A stretch of DNA of 64,000 nucleotides, from NCBI GenBank assembly GCA_965216365.1, contig CBDCFT010000061.1, forward strand, positions 1 to 64,000, given 5' to 3'. This DNA is from CBDCFT01 sp965216365 (lineage in GTDB: Bacteria; Pseudomonadota; Gammaproteobacteria; Arenicellales; CBDCFT01). The notes beneath the pieces were generated by a model that saw only the letters and a program-made list of their open reading frames with translations, was not told the origin of the DNA and did no database searches. Made by a program: the position numbers and the translations under genes. Below, in pieces: positions 15,575-24,074 of this stretch; position 1 is the stretch's first letter; each line of letters begins with the position of its first letter.

Positions 15575-17986
15575 ATGCGCCTTACTCTACTTGGACTCTG
15601 GGTTCTATTGATAGTACTGGTCGTCGCCAGCGTTTCGGGGCTAATCGCAGTTCGGAGCATGAGCATATCGGCCAGCGCCGAGATACCCTTAGATGCTTCC
15701 TGGCATGCCGGAGCGTTAGTCGGGGAGACAGCGAAACTGCTCTCTGAAGTGGGAATCATCAAACACGATATTGAACATGGTCACCCAGCAGAGCAAGATA
15801 GCTTATCGTTTCGATTCGGTCTTATACACTCCCGCATTTTGACGTTGTCCGCTGGGGAGATATACGGGTTTGTCAGCACGGGGAACGATATTACGTCTCA
15901 GATTGCGTCGATTAACGAACAATTGCAAGAAATCGAAAAGTTCGTTGATTCTAGCGCTTTGTCGCTCAACGAATATGAACTACTGCATCAGTTAGTAAGC
16001 GTTCTTGATACACAAAGCAGGCAACTGTATTTAGCCGTCTCTCGATTCAGCCAACATGCCAGCAATGCGGTTGGTCAACAAATCAGGCAACAAAGTCAAG
16101 TTTCACTCATTTCGTTTCTTGGAACCATAGTGGTGGGATCAGCCTTGTTTTCACTGTCTCTTCTCGAATACCGCCGACGTAACCAGGTGACGCAGGAGCT
16201 ATCCAAATTGGAGACCAATTACAGAACCTTGTTTGAAACAAGCGACTTGTTCATTTGCACGCTTGGCGCGGATGGCTATATCACAGATGCAAATGAAGCG
16301 TGCCGCCGTATTACAGGTTATAGCAAGGATAAGATCTTGGCTACGCATATTCGAGAGATCGGCACACCCAGGGATGTTGACCGGTACAAAACACTGATGA
16401 ATAAAATCATATCTGGCGAACTTCACGGCGCGAACTTCGAGTGGAAATACACTACCAAAGACGGCCAAACAAAATATGGTGATGTCTCCACGACAGGTAT
16501 TTACAATATAGATGGTTCTTACCAAGGCAGTATCTCGGTGATTAAGGACATCACAGACAAACTCAAAGCGGAACGGGCTCTGCAACAAAGGGAATTCCAA
16601 AACCGAAAATTTAATTCTGCTTACTATTCGTTAATAACTCATCACCATATATTCCATACGTCACCGGACAAGTCATTTCAGTCGATAATCTCGGCAGTAT
16701 TAGAGGCTTTGGATTTGACACTTTGTTCAATTTGGTTTCGTGAAAAAGACAGTGGGTGCCTTAAGTGTCAAGCATCTAGTTTAAATGTCGGAAATCCGCC
16801 AGCCGTTGATCAATCAATGAGCAATAAGTTAATCGAGCAACTTGAGAAGGAAAAAACGATAATCCTTGACGTTGCGAGCTGTGCCCGCACGATAATGCCG
16901 GTATTATTTGGAGTTGCAAATGGAAATGCGTTGCTCGTGAGTATTCACGCTGAGGATCGACTTACCGGTTTTATCATTGCAATAAAGAAAGGCGACAACA
17001 ACGAATGGGGGTTCGATGAGCAAAACTTTATGAATGTCATGACCACGCTGGCTGGTACGGTTGTTGAAACGGATACTCGGCGTTCTAGTCAAGCAGAACT
17101 AAAACTGCATAAGGACAAACTGGAAGAAATAGTGGAAACAAGAACCAGCGAACTAGTTAAGACAAACGCACAGCTTAGTGAAACACTGTCTACCCTAGAG
17201 AAAACGAATTCACAACTTGTTCAATCGGAAAAACTCGCTTCTCTTGGATCCTTAGTTGCGGGGGTTGCACATGAGATTAATACACCTTTAGGTAATAGCA
17301 TCACTGTGGCCACCACGTTAGAAGACAAAACCAAGGAATTTAAAGATGAATTAAAAACCGATGCTGTGAGGCGTAACACGCTGGAAGATTACGTTAACGA
17401 TGTCAATACTGCATCCAATTTGCTTTCACGTAATTTATTTCAGGCCGCCCGTATGGTGGCTAGTTTTAAGCGTATTGCCGTTGACCAAACGAGTTCAATA
17501 CGTCGTCAATTTAATTGTAAAGAGTTAACTGAAGAGGTGTTAATGACGCTGAGTCCGACTATCAGCAAGACAAAAATTCGCTGTGAAATCGATATTCCTG
17601 AATCTATAGAGCTTGATAGTTATCCTGGTGACTATGGTCAAGTGGTTTCAAATTTAGTACTCAATGCGGTTACACATGCCTTCGAACAAGAGGACCAGTC
17701 CGGATTAATACGTATAGAAGCCAACATGGAGTGCGACTATGCAGTTTTCAGAATATCCGACAATGGTAAAGGAATCCCTGAGGATTATCTAAAAAAAATA
17801 TTCGATCCGTTTTTCACGACCAAAATGGGGTCAGGTGGGAGCGGCCTGGGACTCAATATCGCCCACAGCATTGTGAATGGGGTGTTAGGTGGAAGCATTA
17901 CCGCGGATAGTGAAATGGGGAAAGGTACTGTATTTACCATTGTCCTGCCTCAAAGTGCACCCATGAAAAAACAAGCGAGCAAATAA
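15575..17986 (+). CDS. membrane sensor histidine kinase (PAS-GAF-HisKA-HATPase)
   Basis: An 803-residue kinase. A membrane span at about 5-27, an extracytoplasmic helical region of about 150 residues, and a second span near 176-195 (SLISFLGTIVVGSALFSLSL). Then a PAS domain about 205-325 (NYRTLFETSDLFICTLGADG), a GAF-like region about 335-505, a coiled coil, and HisKA with the phosphoacceptor His near residue 566 (LVAGVAHEINTPLG). The HATPase domain is about 660-795 (N box NLVLNAVTHAF, G boxes DNGKGIP and GGSGLGLNIA). The start is 9 bases after the molybdopterin-domain gene and the next kinase follows after 4 bases, so the three form an operon. The likely final response regulator gene of the unit is broken. 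Confidence 0.9.
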   Translation: MRLTLLGLWVLLIVLVVASVSGLIAVRSMSISASAEIPLDASWHAGALVGETAKLLSEVGIIKHDIEHGHPAEQDSLSFRFGLIHSRILTLSAGEIYGFVSTGNDITSQIASINEQLQEIEKFVDSSALSLNEYELLHQLVSVLDTQSRQLYLAVSRFSQHASNAVGQQIRQQSQVSLISFLGTIVVGSALFSLSLLEYRRRNQVTQELSKLETNYRTLFETSDLFICTLGADGYITDANEACRRITGYSKDKILATHIREIGTPRDVDRYKTLMNKIISGELHGANFEWKYTTKDGQTKYGDVSTTGIYNIDGSYQGSISVIKDITDKLKAERALQQREFQNRKFNSAYYSLITHHHIFHTSPDKSFQSIISAVLEALDLTLCSIWFREKDSGCLKCQASSLNVGNPPAVDQSMSNKLIEQLEKEKTIILDVASCARTIMPVLFGVANGNALLVSIHAEDRLTGFIIAIKKGDNNEWGFDEQNFMNVMTTLAGTVVETDTRRSSQAELKLHKDKLEEIVETRTSELVKTNAQLSETLSTLEKTNSQLVQSEKLASLGSLVAGVAHEINTPLGNSITVATTLEDKTKEFKDELKTDAVRRNTLEDYVNDVNTASNLLSRNLFQAARMVASFKRIAVDQTSSIRRQFNCKELTEEVLMTLSPTISKTKIRCEIDIPESIELDSYPGDYGQVVSNLVLNAVTHAFEQEDQSGLIRIEANMECDYAVFRISDNGKGIPEDYLKKIFDPFFTTKMGSGGSGLGLNIAHSIVNGVLGGSITADSEMGKGTVFTIVLPQSAPMKKQASK

Positions 17987-17990
17987 TACT

Positions 17991-19214
17991 ATGGTTACAA
18001 CAGATTCTATTCAAATTATCGATACGCCAGATTCACCTTCCCTAAGCCATGAAGAACATGCTTGGAAACTGTTAGTGGTTGACGATGAAGAAGAAGTGCA
18101 TTTGTCCACACAGTTTGCGTTACGGAAGGTGAAAATCCTGGGTTCGCCGGTTGAGATTATCGGGGCATATTCAAAAAAAGAAGCGAGAAAGCTACTGAGT
18201 TCTACACCAGATATAGCCGTCATATTGCTCGACGTTGTCATGGAAAATGAGAGTGCTGGTTTGGAACTGGTGAGTGTTATACGTGAAGAGTTGGGGCTTA
18301 ACAACGTAAGAATAATTCTGCGGACCGGTCAACCGGGGTACGCACCCGAACTTAAAGTCCTGCAGGAATACGATATTAATGATTACCGTACAAAGGAAGA
18401 ATTAACAAGAACACGGTTAATCAGCATATTAACGTCTGCGGTGCGTGCTTATCAAAATTTGAAACGTGTCCAGCAAATGGAACGATTGACCAGTGTGGCT
18501 AGATTAGCGGCGGGCATTACTCACGAAATCAAAAACCCACTTGCTATTATATTAATGGGCGCCGACTATCTGGAAGAGAGACTGAACAGGGGCGATCCAA
18601 TCGATGCAGGCGTGATTAGGGAGATTCGTAATGCCGTATCTCGTGCCAGTTCTATTGTGTCGAATGTATTGGACTTATCGAATGCAACAGAAATTGGACG
18701 AGAGCCTAGTGACATACAGAAGCTGATCGACATTGCAGTAAATCAGGTCAATTATCTAATCGAAGCTAACGAGGTGATCCTTGAGACTAATTGCGGTAAT
18801 GATGTTCCTAAGATTCTCATTGATAGAGAAAAAATGGAGCAAGTATTCGTCAACATCATCACGAATGCATGTGAGGCTATGGCGGAAGGCGGCAAACTCG
18901 TCATTACCGTGCGGGTTGAAGTGCCCGATGAAAACCATCGAATTAGAAAGCAGTTTCCCGGTTCGGAATCGTTTTACCCACCTGGCGAAAAAGTGGTGCT
19001 TATTATTTTTAAAGATTCCGGCCCCGGTATTCCAAACAATATGCATTCGAATGTCTTCGAGCCGTTTGTTACCACGAACAGACGCATCGGTGGGACCGGC
19101 TTGGGTTTGTCCATTGTCAGAAATATTGTGGAACTGCATGAGGGCAAAATGGAAATTGTTAGTCCTCCTGAGGGGGGCACTGAGGTATTGATTGCACTAG
19201 GTATTGACGACTAA
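17991..19214 (+). CDS. response regulator-histidine kinase hybrid (REC-HisKA-HATPase)
   Basis: A 407-residue soluble protein. A receiver domain comes first (LLVVDDEEEVHLSTQFA, phosphoacceptor Asp near residue 81 in VILLDVVMENES), then HisKA with His near 178 (AAGITHEIKNPLAIIL), and a HATPase domain about 285-405 (NIITNACEAMAEG, DSGPGIPNN, GGTGLGLSIVRNIVE). The REC-first layout suits a protein that takes phosphate from the upstream membrane kinase and then signals onward, a phosphorelay. It starts 4 bases after that kinase gene. A short response regulator gene that would be its natural partner follows 15 bases downstream but is a pseudogene. Confidence 0.9.
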   Translation: MVTTDSIQIIDTPDSPSLSHEEHAWKLLVVDDEEEVHLSTQFALRKVKILGSPVEIIGAYSKKEARKLLSSTPDIAVILLDVVMENESAGLELVSVIREELGLNNVRIILRTGQPGYAPELKVLQEYDINDYRTKEELTRTRLISILTSAVRAYQNLKRVQQMERLTSVARLAAGITHEIKNPLAIILMGADYLEERLNRGDPIDAGVIREIRNAVSRASSIVSNVLDLSNATEIGREPSDIQKLIDIAVNQVNYLIEANEVILETNCGNDVPKILIDREKMEQVFVNIITNACEAMAEGGKLVITVRVEVPDENHRIRKQFPGSESFYPPGEKVVLIIFKDSGPGIPNNMHSNVFEPFVTTNRRIGGTGLGLSIVRNIVELHEGKMEIVSPPEGGTEVLIALGIDD

Positions 19215-19229
19215 ACGAAAGAAACTCTG

Positions 19230-19614
19230 ATGACAAAGACGAAAGTATTAATTGTGGATGACGAAGAAGGATTTTGCTGGATGATAAAAAAATGATTGGA
19301 AGAGACGGGCAAATACGATGTATGCACCGAATCTTTCAGTTCACGTACCGTGAGCATGGCAAAGGAAGTCAAACCGGATGCGATTATTTTGGATTTTATG
19401 ATGCCTGATATGGACGGCGATGAAGTAGTCGAGACTAAAAGAAGATGAAAGTACGGAATCGATTCCGGTCATTTTCCTGACCGCGATTGCAATGAAAGAC
19501 GGTAAAGAAGATTCACGGGTTGTAACTACTGACAGTAACATTGTACCGGCGAAACCTGTGTCGTCGGCACAACTAATGGACACAATCGACGAGGTGATAG
19601 TAAGAGGAAGGTAA
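19230..19614 (+). pseudogene. response regulator receiver gene, interrupted
   Basis: Starts MTKTKVLIVDDEEGFCWMIKK at ATG 19230, a normal receiver start. An in-frame TGA lies at 19293-19295, where the protein match plainly goes on (LEETGKYDVCTESF, then DAIILDFMMPDMDGDEVV with the phosphoacceptor Asp). After VVE at about 19432 the frame shifts, and the rest (LKEDESTESIPVIFLTAIAMK, ending VIVRGR and TAA 19612-19614) lies in another frame. Two independent lesions make selenocysteine or a sequencing slip in one place an unlikely full explanation. It follows the two kinases and was presumably their output domain. Confidence 0.85.
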
Positions 19615-19705
19615 ATAGACTATCCCCACCGATGATAGGTTTACTATATAATGGGGGTGTTACTCTGTCCCAAGAAGGCGGGGAATTCAAACCTTAGAGA
19701 TAAAT

Positions 19706-20236
19706 ATGGCCCAACTCACCCCAGGCAACGCTGTGCCCGAACTAAAGGTGAAAACTTTAGATGGATCCGTTTGGAATCTATCAGAGCAGACACCTGAGCA
19801 TTTTACGATTGTTGTCTTTTATAGAGGACTGCATTGCCCGATATGCGCTAGCTATTTACCTGACATAGAAAGCCGTGTTCGTGTATTTCGGGAACTCGGT
19901 GTTGAAATCATCGCTGTCAGTAGTGACGGTGAAGCACGGGCTAGAGGTATTAAAAAGGAGCTTGGTCTCGACGAATTGACGATAGGCTATGGCTTGAGTA
20001 TAGAAACGGCTAGAGACTGGGGGCTATACGTGTCTCAGGGAATTGGTAAAAGTTCAAAAGGAATTGAAGAACCTAATCTTTTTATTGAGCCGGGAATTTT
20101 TATTATCCGACCCGATCAAATCTTATACTCCTGTATGGTTCAGAGCATGCCATTTGCAAGACCACAGTTTTCGGAAACCCTCGATGCAGTTCAGTTTATT
20201 ATTCTCAACCGCTATCCGGCACGTGGTGAAGCATAA
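19706..20236 (+). CDS. peroxiredoxin-like protein (AhpC/TSA family)
   Basis: A 176-residue thioredoxin-fold protein. The catalytic region reads FYRGLHCPICASYLPDIE near residues 36-53, with C-P-I-C in place of the usual peroxidatic TxxC; this CPxC form is known in the AhpC/TSA-like subgroup often annotated 'peroxiredoxin-like'. GVEIIAVSSDGEARARG and the C-terminal GIFIIRPDQILYSCMVQSMPFARP fit the family. Expected role is cytoplasmic thiol peroxidase or disulfide reductase. It stands alone after the signalling cluster; start ATG 19706. Confidence 0.85.
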   Translation: MAQLTPGNAVPELKVKTLDGSVWNLSEQTPEHFTIVVFYRGLHCPICASYLPDIESRVRVFRELGVEIIAVSSDGEARARGIKKELGLDELTIGYGLSIETARDWGLYVSQGIGKSSKGIEEPNLFIEPGIFIIRPDQILYSCMVQSMPFARPQFSETLDAVQFIILNRYPARGEA

Positions 20237-20740
20237 TAACGAGCCGATGAATCTTGGTAATGGTTCGGTAAACGGGGATTACAATTAAACCAAATACTCA
20301 TTGAACTCTCCCCTACGGGAGCAAGATTGGTATCTGCTCGTGCTCCCGAAGAACCCTGCTCGACGGGTCCAATTTACAATTGTTTACAATCCAGCTCATT
20401 ATGCCGGATTGTAATACACTGTTAATTCCGGTATAACTAATCGTGCCCTCTTTTGGAGGGGGCGACTTACATAGAGTGCTTTGGTCTGTATGGGTCATTG
20501 CGCTTTTGGGGGGTCTAATTAGCTGTTGCCTTACTTTGGGGGTCGGTCAACACTATTTGATTTCGGAAACACGGGGTAAGTTGCGTAGTAGAGCTGCGCA
20601 ACGGAACTGATTCACTTCCGTATGACACGCGGAACTGAATTGGCATTGGGGTAACTCTAAAAGTTTAGCCTTCACGTTGCGCGTAACTGGTTTTGATTTG
20701 TCAGAACGACAAATCTATTTTCGCATTTGTGGGGGTACAT
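20237..20740. other. 500-base gap with inverted repeats and a remnant membrane frame
   Basis: Contains a hairpin CTCCC/GGGAG near 20306-20320 just after the peroxiredoxin, and a perfect 8-bp inverted repeat TACAATCC (20385-20392)/GGATTGTA (20406-20413). Frame 20443-20610 encodes about 55 residues with one membrane span (VLWSVWVIALLGGLISCCLT) after an AGGGGG site. It may be the stub of a lost sensor gene or a small membrane protein, but no clean start is seen. Confidence 0.4.
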
Positions 20741-22423
20741 ATGTGTACATGTAATTCTAGAGTTGGAAGGGGGTTATTTTCTTCTCTTTTCCTTACGTTT
20801 TTGATGTTTGGGGGGACGATCCAAGCGCAAGAAGTCGCAAATCCTGATTTAGTTCAATCTTGTGGATTGGATATTGCCCTTGTTCTCGATGAATCAGGTT
20901 CTATTCAGGACCAAAACGCGATCAATGCCGTTAGGCAAGCCTCGAAGTCTTTCGTTGGAGCGTTGAGTGGCACCGGTTCCAGCGTGTCTATTGTCGAATT
21001 TAATACGCGTGCAAGAACGGTACTTCCGTTAACTGAAGTCACGGACAGTTCCATGCAATCTTTTTACGATTACATTGATGCGACTTCGGGTAATCCAGAC
21101 ACGGGATACGATCCCTCGGTTTATACCAACATGGAACGTGGTACAAACTGGGAAGACGCATTTCGTACAACAGCTAGTAACCAATCCACACCATTACTGG
21201 TTTTTGTAACTGATGGTGATCCAACATTCTGGTTGGTGGATCCAGACAACACGGCAATAGGCGGTGTTGGTTATGACACAGGGAATAACAATGCGGTATC
21301 GGCGAATCAGGCCACACCGGTAGCAAACGCTATTAAACAAAACGGTACGCACATCTTGATGATAGGTGTGGGTCCGGGACTTTCCGGCGCCGTACAACAA
21401 GGTCGGTTGATGCAAGTATCGGGACCGGACCTGGTTACGGATTTAGCGAATTTTGACCTAGCTACGACGGATGTTATGGTTGTTTCGGATTTTGCGTCTT
21501 CGTTATCGGCCATTCTTCGGCAGATCGTTGTATCGCTTTGTGCACCGTCCGTTACTTTTCAGAAGTTGGCCAAAGATATTGGTGAAAGCGTTTATTCCGT
21601 TGAAAGTGGTTGGACCTTCTCGAGTACTGTCCAAACCAGTAACGGTACCCCAGTTGAATGGATTACACCGAACGCGGGCAACACGGCCGCCGAACAATCC
21701 GGCCAGACCGATGAAAATGGTGAAATCACTTTTCATTGGGTAGCGGACAGCGATGTTGCCTTTACCTGGGACGAAGATTTACAAGGCTTTTCCTTTGTGG
21801 ATGCACAATGTTCGAAACGGACATTCGAAAGCGACGGTGGTCACGTGGATTCAACATTCGCCACCATCCCACTGGAAACTTTCGTCGTATCCGACAGTGA
21901 CTACATCTCTTGTGTGGTGAAGAACGAACGAGACATTGTTGTCAACACTTGTGACGACGGAAAACCCGCCGGACTTGTGTTTCGTTACGACGGCTCAGGT
22001 GCTGAAGATGACACTAATTCGCAACTCACCAGTGAGCTAATTGTAGAAGGTGATCCGATGTCAATGGACCCGGTGTTTATTGAAGCCTTCGATCACAAAG
22101 GCGTTGTATTGTTTTCCGGACAAGTTGGATTAAATGACACGTTTCAAGTTTCGGGAACAAAACGGCTGATTCCGCCACGCATGCGTTTCTTGGTGTATGA
22201 CGTGCAAGGTGGCAGCTTGCTGCAAACGGTACAGTTTCACACCTCATGTTCGCAACCTTTGAATACGGGTGATTCCTTTGGTTCCATCGTACTAGTGGGT
22301 GAAACCCAGGTGTCTACTGGCGGCAACCCCGGCAAACCAAATAATCCCGATGGAGACAAACCGGAAAAACCGGGTAAATCAAAGAGTAAGAAGTTGGGCA
22401 AAGGAAAGGCAAAAAAGTCCTAG
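20741..22423 (+). CDS. secreted von Willebrand factor A domain protein
   Basis: ATG 20741 follows GGGGG at good spacing; the in-frame codon at 20693 is less likely. The 560-residue product has a signal peptide ending in the IQAQE region. The VWA domain spans about residues 35-260: MIDAS D-E-S-G-S near residue 50 (DIALVLDESGSIQDQ), with the conserved T and D in VFVTDGDPTFW. A beta-sandwich-like middle with several Cys (CSKRTF, YISCVVKN, NTCDDG) follows. The last 40 residues are very rich in Lys, Gly and Pro (PGKPNNPDGDKPEKPGKS), perhaps for binding acidic surface polymers. Metal-dependent adhesion or matrix binding outside the cell is likely. A hairpin follows the stop. Confidence 0.82.
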   Translation: MCTCNSRVGRGLFSSLFLTFLMFGGTIQAQEVANPDLVQSCGLDIALVLDESGSIQDQNAINAVRQASKSFVGALSGTGSSVSIVEFNTRARTVLPLTEVTDSSMQSFYDYIDATSGNPDTGYDPSVYTNMERGTNWEDAFRTTASNQSTPLLVFVTDGDPTFWLVDPDNTAIGGVGYDTGNNNAVSANQATPVANAIKQNGTHILMIGVGPGLSGAVQQGRLMQVSGPDLVTDLANFDLATTDVMVVSDFASSLSAILRQIVVSLCAPSVTFQKLAKDIGESVYSVESGWTFSSTVQTSNGTPVEWITPNAGNTAAEQSGQTDENGEITFHWVADSDVAFTWDEDLQGFSFVDAQCSKRTFESDGGHVDSTFATIPLETFVVSDSDYISCVVKNERDIVVNTCDDGKPAGLVFRYDGSGAEDDTNSQLTSELIVEGDPMSMDPVFIEAFDHKGVVLFSGQVGLNDTFQVSGTKRLIPPRMRFLVYDVQGGSLLQTVQFHTSCSQPLNTGDSFGSIVLVGETQVSTGGNPGKPNNPDGDKPEKPGKSKSKKLGKGKAKKS

Positions 22424-22434
22424 CCTAAGTAACT

Positions 22435-22466
22435 TTACACGGAATTAGCAGCTAATTACGGTGTAA
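22435..22466 (+). terminator. hairpin after the VWA gene, possible terminator
   Basis: Nested inverted repeat: TTACAC (22435-22440)/GTGTAA (22461-22466) and AATTAGC (22443-22449)/GCTAATT (22451-22457). It starts 12 bases after the VWA stop. No T run follows, so termination is not certain. Confidence 0.4.
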
Positions 22467-22874
22467 GGGAACTGGTTCCAAAGGACTGGACCGCAAACGG
22501 GTGGGGATCGGGCAGCGGATGCACGGTTCCCACCTTTTTTTGCAGCCAGGGTCCTAAGACAGGGGAGCATGTATCCGAGGGATCCAAATAATTGGTGTTG
22601 AAAATGACGTTTTGGTCTACGACGCACCAAGTTGAAGGTGGCGATGACAACTTACAAGGATTATTTGAGTTAAAGTTTTCAATGATAAGACAGCATTTTA
22701 ATACTTGCTCCTGCCGCCAACTAAGAAAATGCGAAGCGACTCAAAGCATTCAGTAATGAGACGATGCAACGCACAAATCGCCAAAACCACTAAGTACGAA
22801 GTTTGTATAACAGATTTGCCACCGTGTTTTAACGTGCGGTTCACTTCCCTAAATTCACCCATGGTGACACTTCT
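22467..22874. other. 400-base gap, no convincing gene
   Basis: A minus-strand frame is open from 22788 down to its stop at 22456 (about 110 codons) and has protein-like composition in its last 60 codons (YLDPSDTCSPVLGPWLQKK). However, it has no ATG with a ribosome site and no family match; it may be a gene remnant. Nothing else recognised. Confidence 0.35.
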
Positions 22875-22913
22875 TGTGAACTATCGCACAACTATTGTGT
22901 GATGCAGTTCACA
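22875..22913. promoter_or_regulatory. two tandem CRP-type sites
   Basis: TGTGA-N6-GCACA at 22875-22890 (nine of ten) and TGTGA-N6-TCACA at 22898-22913 (perfect), 23 bases apart or about two helical turns, so both face the same side. TATTAA at 22932-22937 could be the -10 box. They lie just upstream of a structured non-coding segment that ends in a strong terminator. Confidence 0.5.
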
Positions 22914-22944
22914 GTTTTTCCCCTCGTATCTTATTAAATTAAAA

Positions 22945-23075
22945 CAATATTTTGGCAAGAGCAACGATAGGGGCGTTGTTAAGGGAACAGTAGTTTAGGA
23001 CTATGGGGAGTTTCTAAACTCGAGTTTTACAAGGAGATATTGAAAACCCCCATCTAGGGACAGGTGGGGGTTTTT
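22945..23075 (+). ncRNA. candidate CRP-activated small RNA
   Basis: Predicted 130-base transcript between the tandem CRP sites and a strong terminator. It has three stem-loops: CAACG/CGTTG at 22962-22966 and 22974-22978 (extendable by two pairs), GAGTT/AACTC at 23008-23012 and 23017-23021, and the terminator stem. It holds no meaningful open frame (ATG 23003 stops after four codons). An AAGGAG at 23031-23036 between stems 2 and 3 could pair with or mimic ribosome sites. The 5' end is guessed from the -10 position. It could instead be an untranslated leader that stops before the gene at 23454. Confidence 0.42.
23043..23075 (+). terminator. strong Rho-independent terminator
   Basis: AAAACCCCCA on the left and TGGGGGTTTTT on the right (core pairing 23046-23052 with 23065-23071) around a 12-base loop, ending in T at 23071-23075. 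The A run on the left makes it able to act in both directions. Confidence 0.85.
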
Positions 23076-23453
23076 ATCCATCTCGAGGTCACTGAACCTC
23101 GGACATGCTTTCAGGGCATGCCATGATCAAAAACACGTTGCCACGCGGTGGCGGCGGTCGATGAGGCCATTGATGTAAAAATACGGCTCGTCAATTCCCG
23201 TACGAGTATTCAAAAACAGAGGGTGGTGGTGAACAACCATTACGCTATTGTTGGGATAGTGGAGCGATTTGCTCACCGGCAACGCATATCAACGCAAACC
23301 GTAGACGTCCACGTTACACTGCTTGGACTATGTTCATCGTCTAAGCCCGATTGTGTGAATTCGTGATTGCTATCGAGCACCAGTCGATGGCACACTGTAC
23401 TGTAACGCTATTGCGTTGATCTTTTGATTATCAACTTAGGGGAGACACAAAGG
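23076..23453. other. 380-base gap upstream of an LPAHAQ gene
   Basis: Small perfect hairpins CGAGGT/ACCTCG (23084-23089, 23096-23101) and GCCAC/GTGGC near 23141-23153 are present. No gene recognised. The promoter of the gene at 23454 should lie in the last 100 bases. Confidence 0.35.
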
Positions 23454-24002
23454 GTGAGAAAACAAAAAAAATCGAGTAATGCACGCAGAAAATTACTTAA
23501 ACTGGCTTCGTACGGTACACTGGGTGCCACTGCAGTCCCGGCAACATGGGTAAAGCCGATCATTGACGTGGTGGTTCTACCGGCACATGCACAAACCACG
23601 GGACCCGTTGATCCAACTAACCCGACTAATCCAACTAATCCAACTAATCCAACGACCCCACTACCGACGACACCGGCACCGAATCAGTGCACTGTCTCGA
23701 CCATACCGGCCGCATCAATTGGTGTATGCCCGACGTCGCCCAACATTCAGGCAGCGTGTACAGTCGATTTAAATATTTCCGGTTGCGAGCCATTTGCATC
23801 GGTCAACGGACAATGGATTTGCAATGGATCCAACGTAGGCGCCTATGGAAGTTTCACGCTCGATGCGAATGGTGGGTTATCCGTGACGCGACCGTATCCG
23901 GGTGTGCATGGTGGACGTTGTTGTGAATTGGTGATTGATATCAATGGTCAGGTTTTTCGTGATCTGTTTTTTGTGGCAGAGGGTGGTAGTTGCCAAATAT
24001 AG
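23454..24002 (+). CDS. LPAHAQ-family exported protein with PTN-repeat linker, 182 aa
   Basis: GTG 23454 is preferred because GGGGAG lies about ten bases upstream; a TTG at 23424 would add ten residues. The N-terminus has the twin-arginine SSNARRKLLKLASYG, then TWVKPIIDVVVLPAHAQTT, the family export and cleavage-like segment. A linker of PTN repeats and TTPLPTTPAP follows. The rest (about 100 residues) is a small domain with about eight Cys (ACTVDLNISGCEPF, GQWICNGSN, GRCCELVIDINGQ), so a disulfide-rich extracytoplasmic fold is likely. It is the only plus-strand member and is tail to tail with the next copy at 24075. No known family for the C-terminal domain. Confidence 0.75.
   Translation: MRKQKKSSNARRKLLKLASYGTLGATAVPATWVKPIIDVVVLPAHAQTTGPVDPTNPTNPTNPTNPTTPLPTTPAPNQCTVSTIPAASIGVCPTSPNIQAACTVDLNISGCEPFASVNGQWICNGSNVGAYGSFTLDANGGLSVTRPYPGVHGGRCCELVIDINGQVFRDLFFVAEGGSCQI
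23616..23651 (+). repeat. tandem 9-base repeat encoding Thr-Asn-Pro
   Basis: Four in-frame 9-base units (one ACTAACCCG, then three identical ACTAATCCA) in the linker of the gene at 23454. Copy number could change by slippage without breaking the frame. Confidence 0.85.
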
Positions 24003-24074
24003 CATCGGTGTGTGCTTCGAACGTGTAATTTGCACTATTCGTTGGCGTTATTTGACGCAATGATCTGCAAGCCG

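Noticed and set aside
19293..19295. In-frame TGA in the response regulator read as selenocysteine
   Set aside because: No SECIS-like hairpin seen right after it and a separate frameshift downstream, so decay is simpler.
20443..20610. Short frame with one membrane span
   Set aside because: Only GTG starts at poor spacing from AGGGGG, no partner domain; may be a remnant of a sensor gene.
22456..22788. Minus-strand open frame of about 110 codons after the VWA gene
   Set aside because: No ATG with a ribosome site, overlaps the hairpin side of the VWA gene, no known family; composition alone is not enough.
22945..23075. c-di-GMP or other known riboswitch in the 130-base structured segment
   Set aside because: None of the conserved riboswitch cores I know is present, and it ends in a terminator 380 bases before the next gene.
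23616..23651. Repeat array as a CRISPR-like feature
   Set aside because: Nine-base units without spacers inside a coding linker; no cas genes in the window.
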